A stretch of DNA of 64,000 nt from NCBI RefSeq assembly GCF_000208745.1, contig NC_030853.1, positions 15,674,273 through 15,738,272 of the forward strand, written 5' to 3'. Under the pieces are notes generated by a model. It searched no databases. It was not told the origin of the DNA and worked only from the letters and a program-made list of their open reading frames with translations. Source of the stretch: Theobroma cacao (taxonomy: Eukaryota > Streptophyta > Magnoliopsida > Malvales > Malvaceae). This document shows, piece by piece, positions 22,744-33,996 of the stretch. The translations under genes were made by a program, and so were the position numbers. The stretch's first letter is position 1. Every line of letters starts with the position of its first letter.

Positions 22744-23605
22744 AGGCAAGGGGCAACCAGTCGAGTTTTAGAAAAGAAAATTTGGTAAAGTGACTTCAAG
22801 GGAGACGGGCTAGGGTTAGGGATTTGAGACTTAATTTTATTACAAAAATTATAAAATCAATAAAAGTTTAAATGTTTTTATTTTATAAATAAATGAATAA
22901 TTATCAATAACAAATTTTAATATATTTATATTAAATATTACTATATAAACTATAAATATTATAAAATTAATATTTTTAGATATTCATAATATATTATACA
23001 TCAATGTTTACTATAATATATTTAATATTATTAAATTGTAAATAAATTAAATATTATTTTATTATTTATATAATATATTATTTATTATATATTAACTAAA
23101 TTAATTATATTTAAAGTATTAATTAGTTATATAAGAATAAGTATAAGTTATATATTAATTTTATATAGTATATATTTATGTGTATTACTTTATTGCATAT
23201 ATATATATATGAAATGACACAAATTATATGTTATAATGTTATATAAAATAAAGTTTGTATAAATAATAACTAATTGTAAACAATATGTTTTAAAAACTAG
23301 GATGATAAGTAATGAAATTATTAAGTATAGTCATATTAATAAAATTTATTATAAGTTATAGTAATGTTTATGTACAAATAAATATATGTATATTAAGACA
23401 CATTTATAAATAAATATATATAGTTATTAAATATTAAATAATAAATATTAATGACTATGATTATAATTTGTATATATACATATAATAAACTAAAAAATTA
23501 TAAATAATAAACTAATATATTTTATGCATATTATTAATTAAGTTTACTATCATTCTTCTTAATTTATATTAACTAATAATATTACATCAAGTATTATTAT
23601 GTTTG
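22744..23605. other. Very AT-rich DNA, left of the LINE
   Basis: The first 100 bases after the CACTA element are mixed sequence. From 22840 it is almost purely A/T with many tata runs and no coding potential. The part from about 23180 is homologous to the DNA right of the LINE. Confidence 0.55.
23180..23605 (+). repeat. AT-rich direct repeat, left copy
   Basis: Shares in the same order with 26825-27340: atatatgaaatgacacaaattatatg, then aagtttgtata, then aataaaatttattata, then tatgattataatttgtat, then aagtttacta plus cattcttct near its end. The two copies are separated only by the LINE and about 135 bp. Confidence 0.7.
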
Positions 23606-23621
23606 TATACCTTATATGGTT

Positions 23622-26600
23622 TTTTTTTTAAAGCTGAAAATTCTCGTAGGGCCTAGCTACCCTGTAAACATTTCATTAATAATAAAAAAAATAAGTACAA
23701 AAGGGAGGGGACATGAACCGAACCTCCAGAGTTACATGAGATTGAGAAAGATTAAGAAGAGTGCCTAAAATGGAATGTTTCATTTTATGAACATTTTTTT
23801 GACTATGGTCATAAAATTGAAACACTTCTATATTACAAGAATCTATGAAAATGAAATAATGAAAATAACAAAAATAAATTAGGAGTACTACTCCTTTACA
23901 TTTATCTAAAGCGAACATAAGGTAAACTAACTTTATCTAATATAAGAATACCTCTAAGCTGACCTTCTGCTTGTGGAAAAACTTGCAGGTTTTGGTGTGT
24001 ATGTCCCTGATTTGAGAGATGATTTGCAGCCTGATTCCTTTCTCTATGGATGTGCAAAATCTAAAAAGCGATACCACTTAAGCATCTACGAATGGAAGCA
24101 AGCAAATATCGAGTCGTAGAGGATCCTTAGTGGCCCTCATGTATCATTTGTACCACTACTTTTGCATCCATTTCTATCCAAAGTCTAGTAACATTGTACT
24201 TAATACACAAAAGTAGACCCCTATGTAGTGCCATTAACTCTGTCTGTAATGAATTATAAGGTCCAAAATTTTCAAAAAATCCAAAAATCATGGTACTTGT
24301 ATGATCTTGAAGAAGTCCACCTCCAGTAGCGTTTTGAAAATTATGTTTGGAACTACCATTAACATTTAACTTAAACTCACCTGTTAATGGTTTGTGCCAA
24401 GAAAATATTTTTGGTGGATGTGAGGATACTTGCTGAAATATTAGACCCCATGCTTGAGCAATCTGTAAATCACCCCTCCATTGCCACCGGTGGAACTGCC
24501 TCTCATGAAATAATTAGTGGATGAGTTTTAAAACTCTCCATACCACTATGTTAGGATACATACCAAGGTCCCTATGCTTTGCATCATTCTTTTCAACCCA
24601 TAGAAACCAAAAAATAAATAAAGGCACTAACGTGTGTATGTGTCCTTTTTTCATGTAATCACTAGAGTACAACCATGCCCATATAATCTGATAAACATTC
24701 TAGGGATGAGTAATGTTGATTTGGAAGAATTTCGTAAAATAATTCTAAACCTGTGTAGCTATTGGGCATTCCCACATAACATGCATAAGAGACTCCTTTG
24801 AGTTACAGTGATGGCATTTAGAAACTAACTAGAATCCTTTGGTTTTCAACCGCAAATCAACTGGGATCCAATCCTGCAATAACCTCCATAGAAAGAAAGA
24901 AATAGTTAAGGGAATGCTTTTATGCCAAATTAAATTGAACACAGGATTCACTGACTGTCATTGTCGAATTATCTCCCAAGCGGACTTGGTAGTGAATTGC
25001 CCATCCGAAGTAGGTACCCAATACGCCCTATCATCACTGGGTGGATCGATCAGAATTTTTAAAATTTTGGTCACAACATCCTCCGGTAATACATTGTTCA
25101 GCTTACCCAAATCCAATTTGGCATTATCATAGAAATAGCAAACTCTTGTCATAGATGATGCAAATGATGGAACTCGATTAACTAAGGGTGCTTCACCCAT
25201 CAACAGTCATGCCAAAAAAATAACTCACCTTTACCAATCCGCCACCTAGTGTATTGTTCTGTAACTGGGCAGCTAGCTAACATCCGTTTCCATGTCTATG
25301 AATCACGAAGCTTCGGTTGCACATACCTTGGAATTTGACCAGCACAATATCTAATCCGCATAAATTACGTCCAAATGCTGTTACAAGTTAAAAACCTCCA
25401 CCAGAGTTTCATGCTAAAAGGCTCAACCACATCACCTAGGCTTTTGATGTCTAATCCGCCTTCATTGGATGGTAGGGTGATCTTATGCCATGATGCCCAA
25501 TGGATTTTTTTAGTTCTTGTCGAACCTCCCCACAAAAAATTATTGAATATTCTGTCAATTCTTTCAATAACACAAATAGGAGGTTTAAGGACTTGGAGCA
25601 AATAAATAGGCAAAGAAGATAAAACACTATGTAATAGCGTTATTCACCTTCCCGGAGAAAATATTTTATTATCCTATCCTGCTATACGGTCCTGAATCTT
25701 TGCTACCAATTCATCAAATAACATCACCTTTTTTGGTCTTTTATAAAGGGGCACCCCCAAATATGTGATAGGCAGGCACTTATGAATGAAGCCAATAACT
25801 TGAGAAAAGCTCTGGATGCGATTGTTTGCCATATTTCGATGAGTGATGAAGCAACTCTTGGAATGGCTTATTTGCTGCCTAGAAACCGCCTTAAAATCTT
25901 GCAAGAAAAATAGAACTTTCTGCAAGGAGGATTTCGCACCGTTAGTGAATATGATTATATCGTTGCAAATGCTAAGTGGCTTAGTAGCATAAGGCAATCA
26001 GATAAGTAATGTAGTGATGGATATTTGGCAAACAAAGCATTCAATCCCCAAGATAAATATTTCGCAGCCAGAACAAATAACAACGGAGAGATGGAGTTGC
26101 CCTGTCTTAGCCCTCTTTCTGACTTAAAATAACCCACAGCACCACCATTTATCATAAAGGAAAACTAGCAATTAGATATGCAACTACAAACCATGATAAT
26201 CCACTAAGAATTTATTCAAACTGCTGTAGCATTCTATAAAGAAAATCCCATTCTAGCCGATCATAGGCCTCCATCATATCCAACTTGAGAACTACATTTC
26301 CACTCCTTGACTTTCGGTCAATCTTCCCAATTAGTTCCTGAACAAGTAGGATATTGTCATTGATCAAACTCCCCCCTACAAAGCCACTCTGATTATCTGT
26401 AATAATGGAAGGAAGCACCTTTGTAAGACGGTTAGCTAAAATCTTAGTAATGATTTTATTTAAAACATTGCAAAGACTTATTGGTCTAAAATCACTCTAT
26501 CTCGAGGCATTATTATTTTTGGGCAGCAACACAATAGTTGTAGACATAATTCCCCTTGGGAGGTCTGCTCCATGGAAAAAATCAACTACTGCATCCAGGA

Positions 26601-26674
26601 GGTCATTAGCAACTATATCCCAACACTGTTGATAAAAATATGATGAGAATCCATCATATATTACTAATAATGGT
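23622..26674 (-). mobile_element. 5'-truncated L1-type LINE
   Basis: Flanked by the 16-bp duplication TATACCTTATATGGTT (23606-23621 and 26675-26690). A poly-T run directly after the left duplication is the poly-A tail of a minus-strand LINE. The 5' end, with endonuclease and start of ORF2, is missing, which is usual for LINE insertions. Confidence 0.9.
23690..26650 (-). pseudogene. LINE ORF2 remnant: reverse transcriptase, zf-RVT and RNase H
   Basis: Read from right to left: RT motifs PRGIMSTTIVLLPK, DFRPISLCNVLNKIITKILA and NQSGFVGG, then LKLDMMEAYDRLEWDFL, then GLRQGNSISPLLFVL. The catalytic FADD region near 25964 has a 1-bp deletion, so the frame shifts between SHLAFA and NDIIIFTNG. Next come ITYLGVPLYKRP, the zf-RVT block around 24760-25200 (CHHCNSKESLMHVMWECP), and an RNase H domain at about 24100-24400 (FKLNVNGSSK, TELMALHRGLLLC, IEMDAKVVVQMI). 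Several stops interrupt the frame. The order RT, zf-RVT, RNase H is that of plant L1 elements. Confidence 0.88.
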
Positions 26675-26690
26675 TATACCTTATATGGTT

Positions 26691-27640
26691 ATATATTTAT
26701 AAATACCCATTATTTCAATTATTAAATTTATAATATGAAACTAATCCTAAAAGATGACATAGTCAAAATAATATTAGAATTATCTTATATGAATAAATTA
26801 ATGTAAAGCATAATATTATATTATTTTATTGTATATATATGAAATGACACAAATTATATGTTATAAATATTACAAAGTTTGTATAACTTATAAAGTAATA
26901 ACCAATAAAGTTATTAACTATATTCATATAAATAAAATTTATTATAAATTACAGTAATATTTATGTATAAATTAAATATATGTAAATTATAATTAATACA
27001 TATATAACTATACAATTATATTTATGTGTAATAATTATAACATATTAATAAGTACGTAAGGTATTTAATATCATATATATATATTAACTTATAAAGTTAT
27101 ATTATTTAAAATAGATAACGTGTAATTTCATAATAATACAGGTTAATTTATATATATATATATATATATACATAGTTAATATATTCCATTACTATGATTC
27201 TAATTTGTATACATATAATAAATTAATATATTTTTAATATATTATATTAATAAGTTTACTACATACATCATTCTTCTAATTAATTTATATTTACTAATAT
27301 TAGTACCTAAAGTATTATTAATTTTTGTTTAATATATTACTATATTTTATCATCTATTCTTTGGTAATCGTTTTATCATCTATTCTTATAAAATTAAAAA
27401 ATTAATTATTATGTTATTTTTATAACCTTTTTAATTTTATAACATTAATGAGTTTAAAACTATTAATTTATAATTTATGATTCAATAAAGTTTTCAATAT
27501 ATATAAAAAAGTAAAGGAAAACATATTTAAATTTTTAATGTTATAAAAATTAGTATGTATATATTTAATTTTATTAATATATTTCTTATAAATGATTAAT
27601 TAAATTTAAAATTTTTTTTAATATATTTTAAATAAAAAAT
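26691..27640. repeat. AT-rich DNA right of the LINE, containing the second direct repeat copy
   Basis: The segment 26825-27340 repeats the left copy in direct orientation. A (TA)n run lies near 27150-27172. Nothing coding. Confidence 0.65.
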
Positions 27641-28014
27641 TTAAAAAATAGTAATACCAACGGAATTCTCCAACGGAATATTTCGTTGAAAAATTTTTGT
27701 TGGTAATAGTTTTTTCCAATGCAAAATTTCGTTGAAAAATTTAGCTGGTTTGAATTTTTTTTGCACCATAAATTTTTTGATGGATTTCCAACAGAAATTC
27801 GTCAGAAATTCCGCAGGAAAGTTTGGCAGGATTAAATTTTTTTTGCGCCAAAAAAATTTCCAGCGGATTTCCAACAAAAATATTCTGTTGGAAATCTATT
27901 AGAAATCTGTAAAAAAAAAAATCAAATTAAATTTTCATTGAAATTTTGTTGGAAATCAGTTAAAAATTTCCAATGGAATGTTTTCCATCGGAAAAAATCA
28001 ATTTTCTTGTAGTG
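27641..28014. mobile_element. 3' terminal region of a second CACTA element
   Basis: The right edge AATTTTCTTGTAGTG ends at 28014 and reads CACTACAAGAAAATT on minus, the canonical plant CACTA terminus. The preceding 370 bp carry many copies of a subterminal motif related to ttccgacggaa (cggaatatttcgttg, ttccaacagaaattcg, ttccatcggaaaa) in both orientations. The matching left terminus is not found; the element may start in or beyond the AT-rich DNA, or be truncated. Putative target base triplet: TTA at 28015-28017. Confidence 0.75.
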
Positions 28015-28690
28015 TTAATCATGAATTTCTTTGTTCACAATGAAAAAAAGTTAATTTTATTTTTTATCTATTTAAAACAAAATTTTGGAAATATAAGAAG
28101 CTGTCGTGTTGGGATTGAGAGAGAAGGAGATATTTTTTGAGATGGTAATATTGAGATTATTTTTAATAGATAAGGCCATTTTTGGAACAAAAAGAAAATT
28201 CTCTTGAAAAGTTGACATGTTTTTAAAAGAAAAAAGAAAACTCCTCTTTGGAGCTTTTGCTGAAGTTCTGTTTTTTTGTTTTTTAGATTTTGTTCTTTTA
28301 AAAAAGTTTTTTTTAAAGAGCTTCTCAAAATCCTGTTTGACTCGTCTTATGCTTTTAAGAATGAGATAAGTTGGAAAAAAATAGAGCCAAATAGGCACTA
28401 AGACAAAGCTATTTATTAGGTGCATTTTCAGTTATTATAAATTTGTAATTTGATTCAAGGAATATTATTTCATAGAAGTAGGTTTGACTGCATGAATTAA
28501 ATTACCTGATTTCATTATTCATTAATCATACTAACACTTACTACTATTGATATATAGGATAACAATCCTTGATTTAGTTGCACGTGAATTTCAATTGAAA
28601 TATCTTGTGATCCTTGATGTCAGGCTTGATGTTGGGCCATATGAAGAAATGAAGCATGTGATTCAACTTAACAATGCATAGCAAAGAACC
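28015..28690. other. Spacer without recognised features
   Basis: AT-rich sequence with poly-T and poly-A runs. Frames on minus at 28068-28425 are low-complexity Lys/Phe-rich and overlap each other, so they are not accepted as genes. Confidence 0.4.
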
Positions 28691-29176
28691 AAGCAAAGCC
28701 CCAAGAATCGATCTCAAGGACTTGAGACACGAGAACTTAGACTCAAGAAGAAAAACCTAACCCAAGCTTTAAGACTCGAGATGTAAGACCTAAGCCTCAA
28801 GACTTGAAATTAAAGAATAAAGAACCGAGCCTTGAACCCTAAGACTCAAGACTTGAGACATTAGAATCAAAAAATGAGACTTAAGACACGAGTCTCAAGA
28901 CTTATGATTTGAGCCTTGAGCCAAAGCCTTAAAAGCCAAACCTCAACGCTTGAGACTCGAGACACCTGACATGAAACGTAAGCATCAAGCCACTAGCTCT
29001 AAGCTTAGAACTTGGAGCTTGGAGACCTAAGACTTGAGACTCAAGCCCCAAGCCCTAAGCCCATAATCTAGAACCATAAAACATGAGACTCAAGACCCAA
29101 GAACCAAGACCCAAGAATTAGGAACCGAGACGTGTGACCCAAGTATTGAGACTTGGGACTTAAGACTTGAAACTTG
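28690..29176 (+). repeat. GACTTGAGACTC-type minisatellite, left part
   Basis: A dense run of degenerate 6-8-bp words such as gacttgagactc, aagacccaagaacc, agcctcaagac. It continues after the Copia element at 49733-50165, so it was one array before that insertion. The target duplication ACTTG (29172-29176) is itself a piece of the repeat unit. Confidence 0.8.
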
Positions 29177-30275
29177 TGTTGGTCCCAATTATATGTGCTA
29201 GAGAGGGGTGAATAGCACGAATCGGCTCTTGACAAAATGAAGAACTAATTTTCAGAACAAAGAAAATAAAAATAGAGTATACAATGTGCAACAATTTATA
29301 ATGGTTCGGTCCAAGACGTATATCCACTACCTTGATTATTCAACCAAGGATTTTTCCAACAAATCCACTAAGAATCGGTGAAATTCACAAGCTTTCACCG
29401 AGTTTTACAACGGGTTTTACAAGGCTCAGTCAAAACCTTTTACACTAGTTTTTCACGGGTTAAACTAAAACCCAAAGTGGTTTTTTCAAGGCTCAACCAC
29501 AACCTACAACAATCAAACTGTCCCAAGCTTGAATAACCCTTTAGAGTGACTTCCTCACTCTTAAGAATACAAGAAAAGTAGTAAAAGAAAGTACCTATGA
29601 TCATTGGTTGATCTAAGTGGTACAAGATTGAATGCAAATTACAAATTCAAAGAATAGGCATTTAAGTGCAGACAAGTGCAGTGAAGATTTTTTGGTTTTT
29701 CAACTTTCTATAGCTCAAATCTCATTCAAGGCTTCTAAAAAACTTGTTTCTAATAATTAGAATATCCTTTTATACTTGAAGAAACATTTTTGATGGCAGT
29801 TTGACAGTTTTCTAGCCATTGGAGATAGTTGGGGGTCGATTCTAGCCGTTACTCTATCTTTTAGTGCAGCTTTCAAACTTGCAGGTAAAGTGCTCTTAGT
29901 TGACTGACCGATATCTCAGTTGACTAACTAGTCTCTGTTTTCTACTCCCTGTTTCTGGTTGTTCTGGCAGTAAGCACTTAGTCGACTGACTAATTCTTGG
30001 TTGACTAAGTTGGTTCTGTTTCTCAAACTCTTCAGCCCGCCATTTCTCCAATTTGAATCTTGGCCAACCAACATTATTCCTTATTCATTTAATGAGCTTC
30101 CTCCTTATTAATCAGTCATGTATCGTTATTTTTATCTCCTTTTTTCTTTTGATATACACTTTGAAGGATTGATTTATTAATTTCATATTTTAATTTCCCT
30201 GCAAACTTAAGTAAAGGCATTAGACACAAATGAATGTGAATGTTTTACTATCATCAAAAACTAATAGAGTCAATA
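29177..30275 (-). repeat. Copia 3' LTR
   Basis: 1099 bp, beginning TGTTGGTCCCAATTATA on plus. Its inner end reads caata where the other LTR has caaca, so the terminal dinucleotide has mutated. A TATA box (TATAAAAGG on minus) lies at 29774-29766. Confidence 0.93.
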
Positions 30276-30290
30276 ATCTCCCTCTTTTTG
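30276..30290 (-). other. Copia polypurine tract
   Basis: On minus, CAAAAAGAGGGAGAT lies directly next to the 3' LTR, the usual plus-strand primer of plant Copia elements. Confidence 0.85.
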
Positions 30291-30978
30291 ATGATGACAA
30301 AACATTCCTTGATTAACAATATAGTATCTTTTTACTCATCTTAGTTTTCTATAGAAAATGAGGATTACTCCCCCTAAGCATATGCTCCCCTTTAGTGTGT
30401 GCATATTTATTCCATCAAATTTTATTCTTGTCATATGGAAAATGACATTATACATTTAGAGAATACATATGTGTAGAATTTTGGGTGATTTATAGCAATG
30501 AATGTTAGTTTTTCATAGAAAATCAACAAGGTTTGTCAACAGCAGATAGTCATAAGATTTTATCTATTTCCTTCATAATTCAGTCAACACACTATTCACA
30601 ACATCCATAATTATTTGCAATTGCAAGTTGATCAATTATCAGCATACAACAGCAGTTATCAGCATGCAGTTCAATATGGTTCAACAGCAGATTTTGTTAA
30701 CAATAGTTAAAATATCATGGATAGCAGAATATCAGCAAACATTCAATTTTCAACACACAAACATCATAAGTATATTAGCATTCATGTCTCACACTACCAT
30801 ATAAACAACAAAATTGAAATTGAGTGTTCAAGAGCCACCATGGCACAAATAGCAGTTAATCAAAAGATGTTTCAAATTTACCTCTAAACTGTTTTTGTTT
30901 CCTATCCCCTATTTTTCTAAGTTTCTGCTCCTGATTCATTTCTGCTTTCTTTTCTTTTCTAAGTTCCTTCCTGGTTCC
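30291..30978 (-). other. Copia 3' internal region
   Basis: The part of the Copia interior between the nested element and the polypurine tract. It shows no recognised domain. The 3' reading frame may have continued here before the nested insertion (a Lys/Glu-rich stretch on minus at 30860-30975). Confidence 0.5.
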
Positions 30979-30983
30979 TCCAC

Positions 30984-33978
30984 TGTCACGACCCGGTACT
31001 CTCCTCGAGTCCGTGACAACCGTCAAGGTGTCCCAATCGACACTCATTACCCGAAATGTCAATCGAAAACTCGCAAGGCTTTAATATCAGTTTCTCATTT
31101 CCCCTATGAGTAACTGTTGCCAAATATCATGTTCTAAAAGATTTTAAGCTATTTCCAACTTAAATCAATAAAAAAATGATTTTTGTCTCACAGGGGTATT
31201 TTGGTCATTTTTTCTCAAAAATTTCGAAACCAGCTAAAAATGTAGTATGCGAGTATAAAACACATAATTCATAATAAAAAATAAGTTTAGATGTCTAAAA
31301 CAATCATTTAAAGTGAAACTATAACTATTTGAATATAATAAAAATATTCAATAAAATTTTCTTTTTTCTTATAAAATAATATTTATAGAGTTACCGACAA
31401 ATAATTTTTGTAGCGTAAAAGCTAAATAAATTCATACATACTATAATATAGATAACCAAAGCATAAGATTTAATCTACAGTGACACGTGGGCCCACGAAC
31501 GACCAAAAGCATCAAAAGCGGTAAACCTACAGTTTTTTAGGATGCAAGTCCAACTGTAGCCCTCAACAAAGTAAGCTATCTATCGACTATCCTGAGCCTG
31601 AAATGGGTGGAAAGGAGGGTGGTGAGATTATATAATCCCAGTGAGTAAACAAATACCATCTAAAATATCTAAAGCTGAGTAAATGGAGACAGATTAAAGT
31701 AGATCATCATACTGTAATTCATCACCTTTCAACTCATTTCAACCAAATAAAATCAATTCATATAAATTGAGTAATCAACATGGCTTATGAATTTCTTAAA
31801 ACTTTGGCTCCTGCCAAAATCATTCCCATACTTAGTTATCAGGGATACCTTGGCCTGAGGCTATCCCAACCGAGTTCGTCAAGGCTGTTAAAAAGTCATG
31901 TACGCATAAATCATGGTTTTATTTTGAAAACATAGCCGTTTCTTGGCGTTGGTTGAGTTCACCCTCACGTGGTGGTTTGGCGTGAAGTGAACTCTAAAGT
32001 TGTACCTCGAGAGTTACCCTACACGCCTCTCCGACTAAAGTAAGAATATAACGGGGTTACCGTGCCCCTCTAATAGGCTGGTCCACGAAACCCGCCCATT
32101 GCAGCAAGTTAAACCCTCCAATTCAATAAAATCTCAATCGCATGACATGGCAGTTCTATCACAATCTAGCCTCTCAAGGCTAAATACGCAGTTCATATAT
32201 TTCAACATAAATACCAATTCAGCCATTCATGCAAATATTGTCATAAGCCATTCGATTCAAACCATGAATTTACAACACATGAAAACAGTTTTCAGTTACT
32301 CTATTTTCAAACCATCATTTCATTTCAAGACAATGTTATAAAATCATTTCATTAAATCACATTTTAATTACAAAACACAAAGATTTACCATTTAACTCAT
32401 TTTCCATAAAATCACAAAATCGGATAAAAACCACTTTAGATAATTAAGATGATAGTAAGCTTACTCACTATTTCGAAAGTCGAATTTCGAGTACTCCAAT
32501 TCTTGATCCTCGAGTACTATCTCTTTACTTTTGCCAGAATGCTTACCACCTAGACATAATGCACAATAAGCCATTTACTACATTTGTGCTAAATTGTTAT
32601 AAAACCAATTCAGGCTCTATACTAATGCATGAAATGGGATGTAAACTGTTCAGATTATCGTCTAAACACGGTGTTCTACACAAATTCAATTGTGTACCTA
32701 AATAAAACGGTATTGGCCTAATTTGATCTATCACTCGATTAATTGGCCAATATGTCCAATTTAACTCCAATTAACTTCAATTTTTCTTCCAATTCTCCAA
32801 ACCATCAAACATAATTTAAATAACTTGAAATATGGCAAAATCATCCTCACATTTTCTCTTGAAATATTCGGCCGTGGAGGTTCTTGAGGGGTATATGGTT
32901 TTTCATGCTAAACATTACCATTTTTGGTTTCCACCACCACAATTCATTAAATTCTAACCAAATAACATAAGACATCACAAGATTCATCTTCAATATTGTC
33001 TTTATGAAATTCGACCAATGAAGAATCCATGAAGAATATGTGATTTTTCTTACTTGTTTTCCTTTCAAACATGATAAATCAACTATAAACACTAAAATAG
33101 CTCAAAATCTAATCAAATAAATCATCAAATCTTCTCTCTCCAAATTCGGTCAACCATTAATCCTTCATGATATCTTGTGATTCAACCATGGAAAATGCAA
33201 AAGAATGCATAGGAAAGATAGATCACAAGCTAGAGTTAAGAAATTTCACCTTTGATGTATTGATTCCTTGAAATCTAGTGATTTTCCTTTGAATTGCTAA
33301 GCTAGGGTTTAGTTCTTCTTATTTTCTTCCCTTTTCTTCCTTTGGCCGGCCAAGAGAAATGAGTTGGGAGGGTTATGGGCTGATTTTTAAAGCCAAATAA
33401 TAAAATAATCCAAGCTTGATACTTGTCACCATGTTTAAAAACTTAATAATTAAGCTTTCTTTCTCCATCACATAAAATCCTTCAATTATCCATAATGATA
33501 TTGGGTAAAATTCATGTGCTGGACAAGTGTTGGGTGGTGTAAAATGATAATTTTGCCCTCGAGGTGGCAAAATGACTATTTTGCCCTTATGCTAGAAAAA
33601 ATTTCAGAATTAAAATTTTTCACTTCTTAAACTCAAATTATACTCCAAATGATCAATCTTAGTCAAAAATTTCATCCAACACTCACATCTTAACCTCGAG
33701 TGGTAAAATGACCATTTTGCCCCTAGGTCATGAAAATTCCACTTTGACTCCAAATCGGTCCTCGAACTCCGAATCACCATTTTAAGTCATTTTGGGGTTT
33801 TAAAATTCTCAATTTTATCTTAAAATCTCTATTTGGATTAGTTCGAGGCTTAATTTAACTTAATTGTACCATTTGGTACAATACCGTCCTTTAACGATTT
33901 TTGAGGTACCCAAGTAAGCAAACATGCATTCTTCTGTAGGAATGGCATAATAAACATATTCTAAAGCTGGGCTTGACA
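30984..33978 (-). repeat. Long-LTR element, 3' LTR (copy C)
   Basis: Starts TGTCACGACCCGG and ends GGGCTTGACA on plus. Contains a FseI-like ggccggcc stretch at about 33343-33350 shared with copy A, and near-palindromes ggtaaaatgaccatttt at 33700-33716 and gtggcaaaatgactattttgccc near 33563-33585. Confidence 0.93.
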
Positions 33979-33983
33979 GCACT

Positions 33984-33996
33984 ATCCCCCTTAAAA
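33984..33996 (-). other. Long-LTR element polypurine tract
   Basis: On minus, TTTAAGGGGGATAG adjoins the 3' LTR with six intervening bases. Confidence 0.8.

Noticed and set aside
32847..33092. 81-codon minus frame, repeated at 40213-40458
   Set aside because: It is duplicated only because both LTRs contain it; it lacks any domain and is not preserved in the solo LTRs by eye, so it is treated as LTR sequence.
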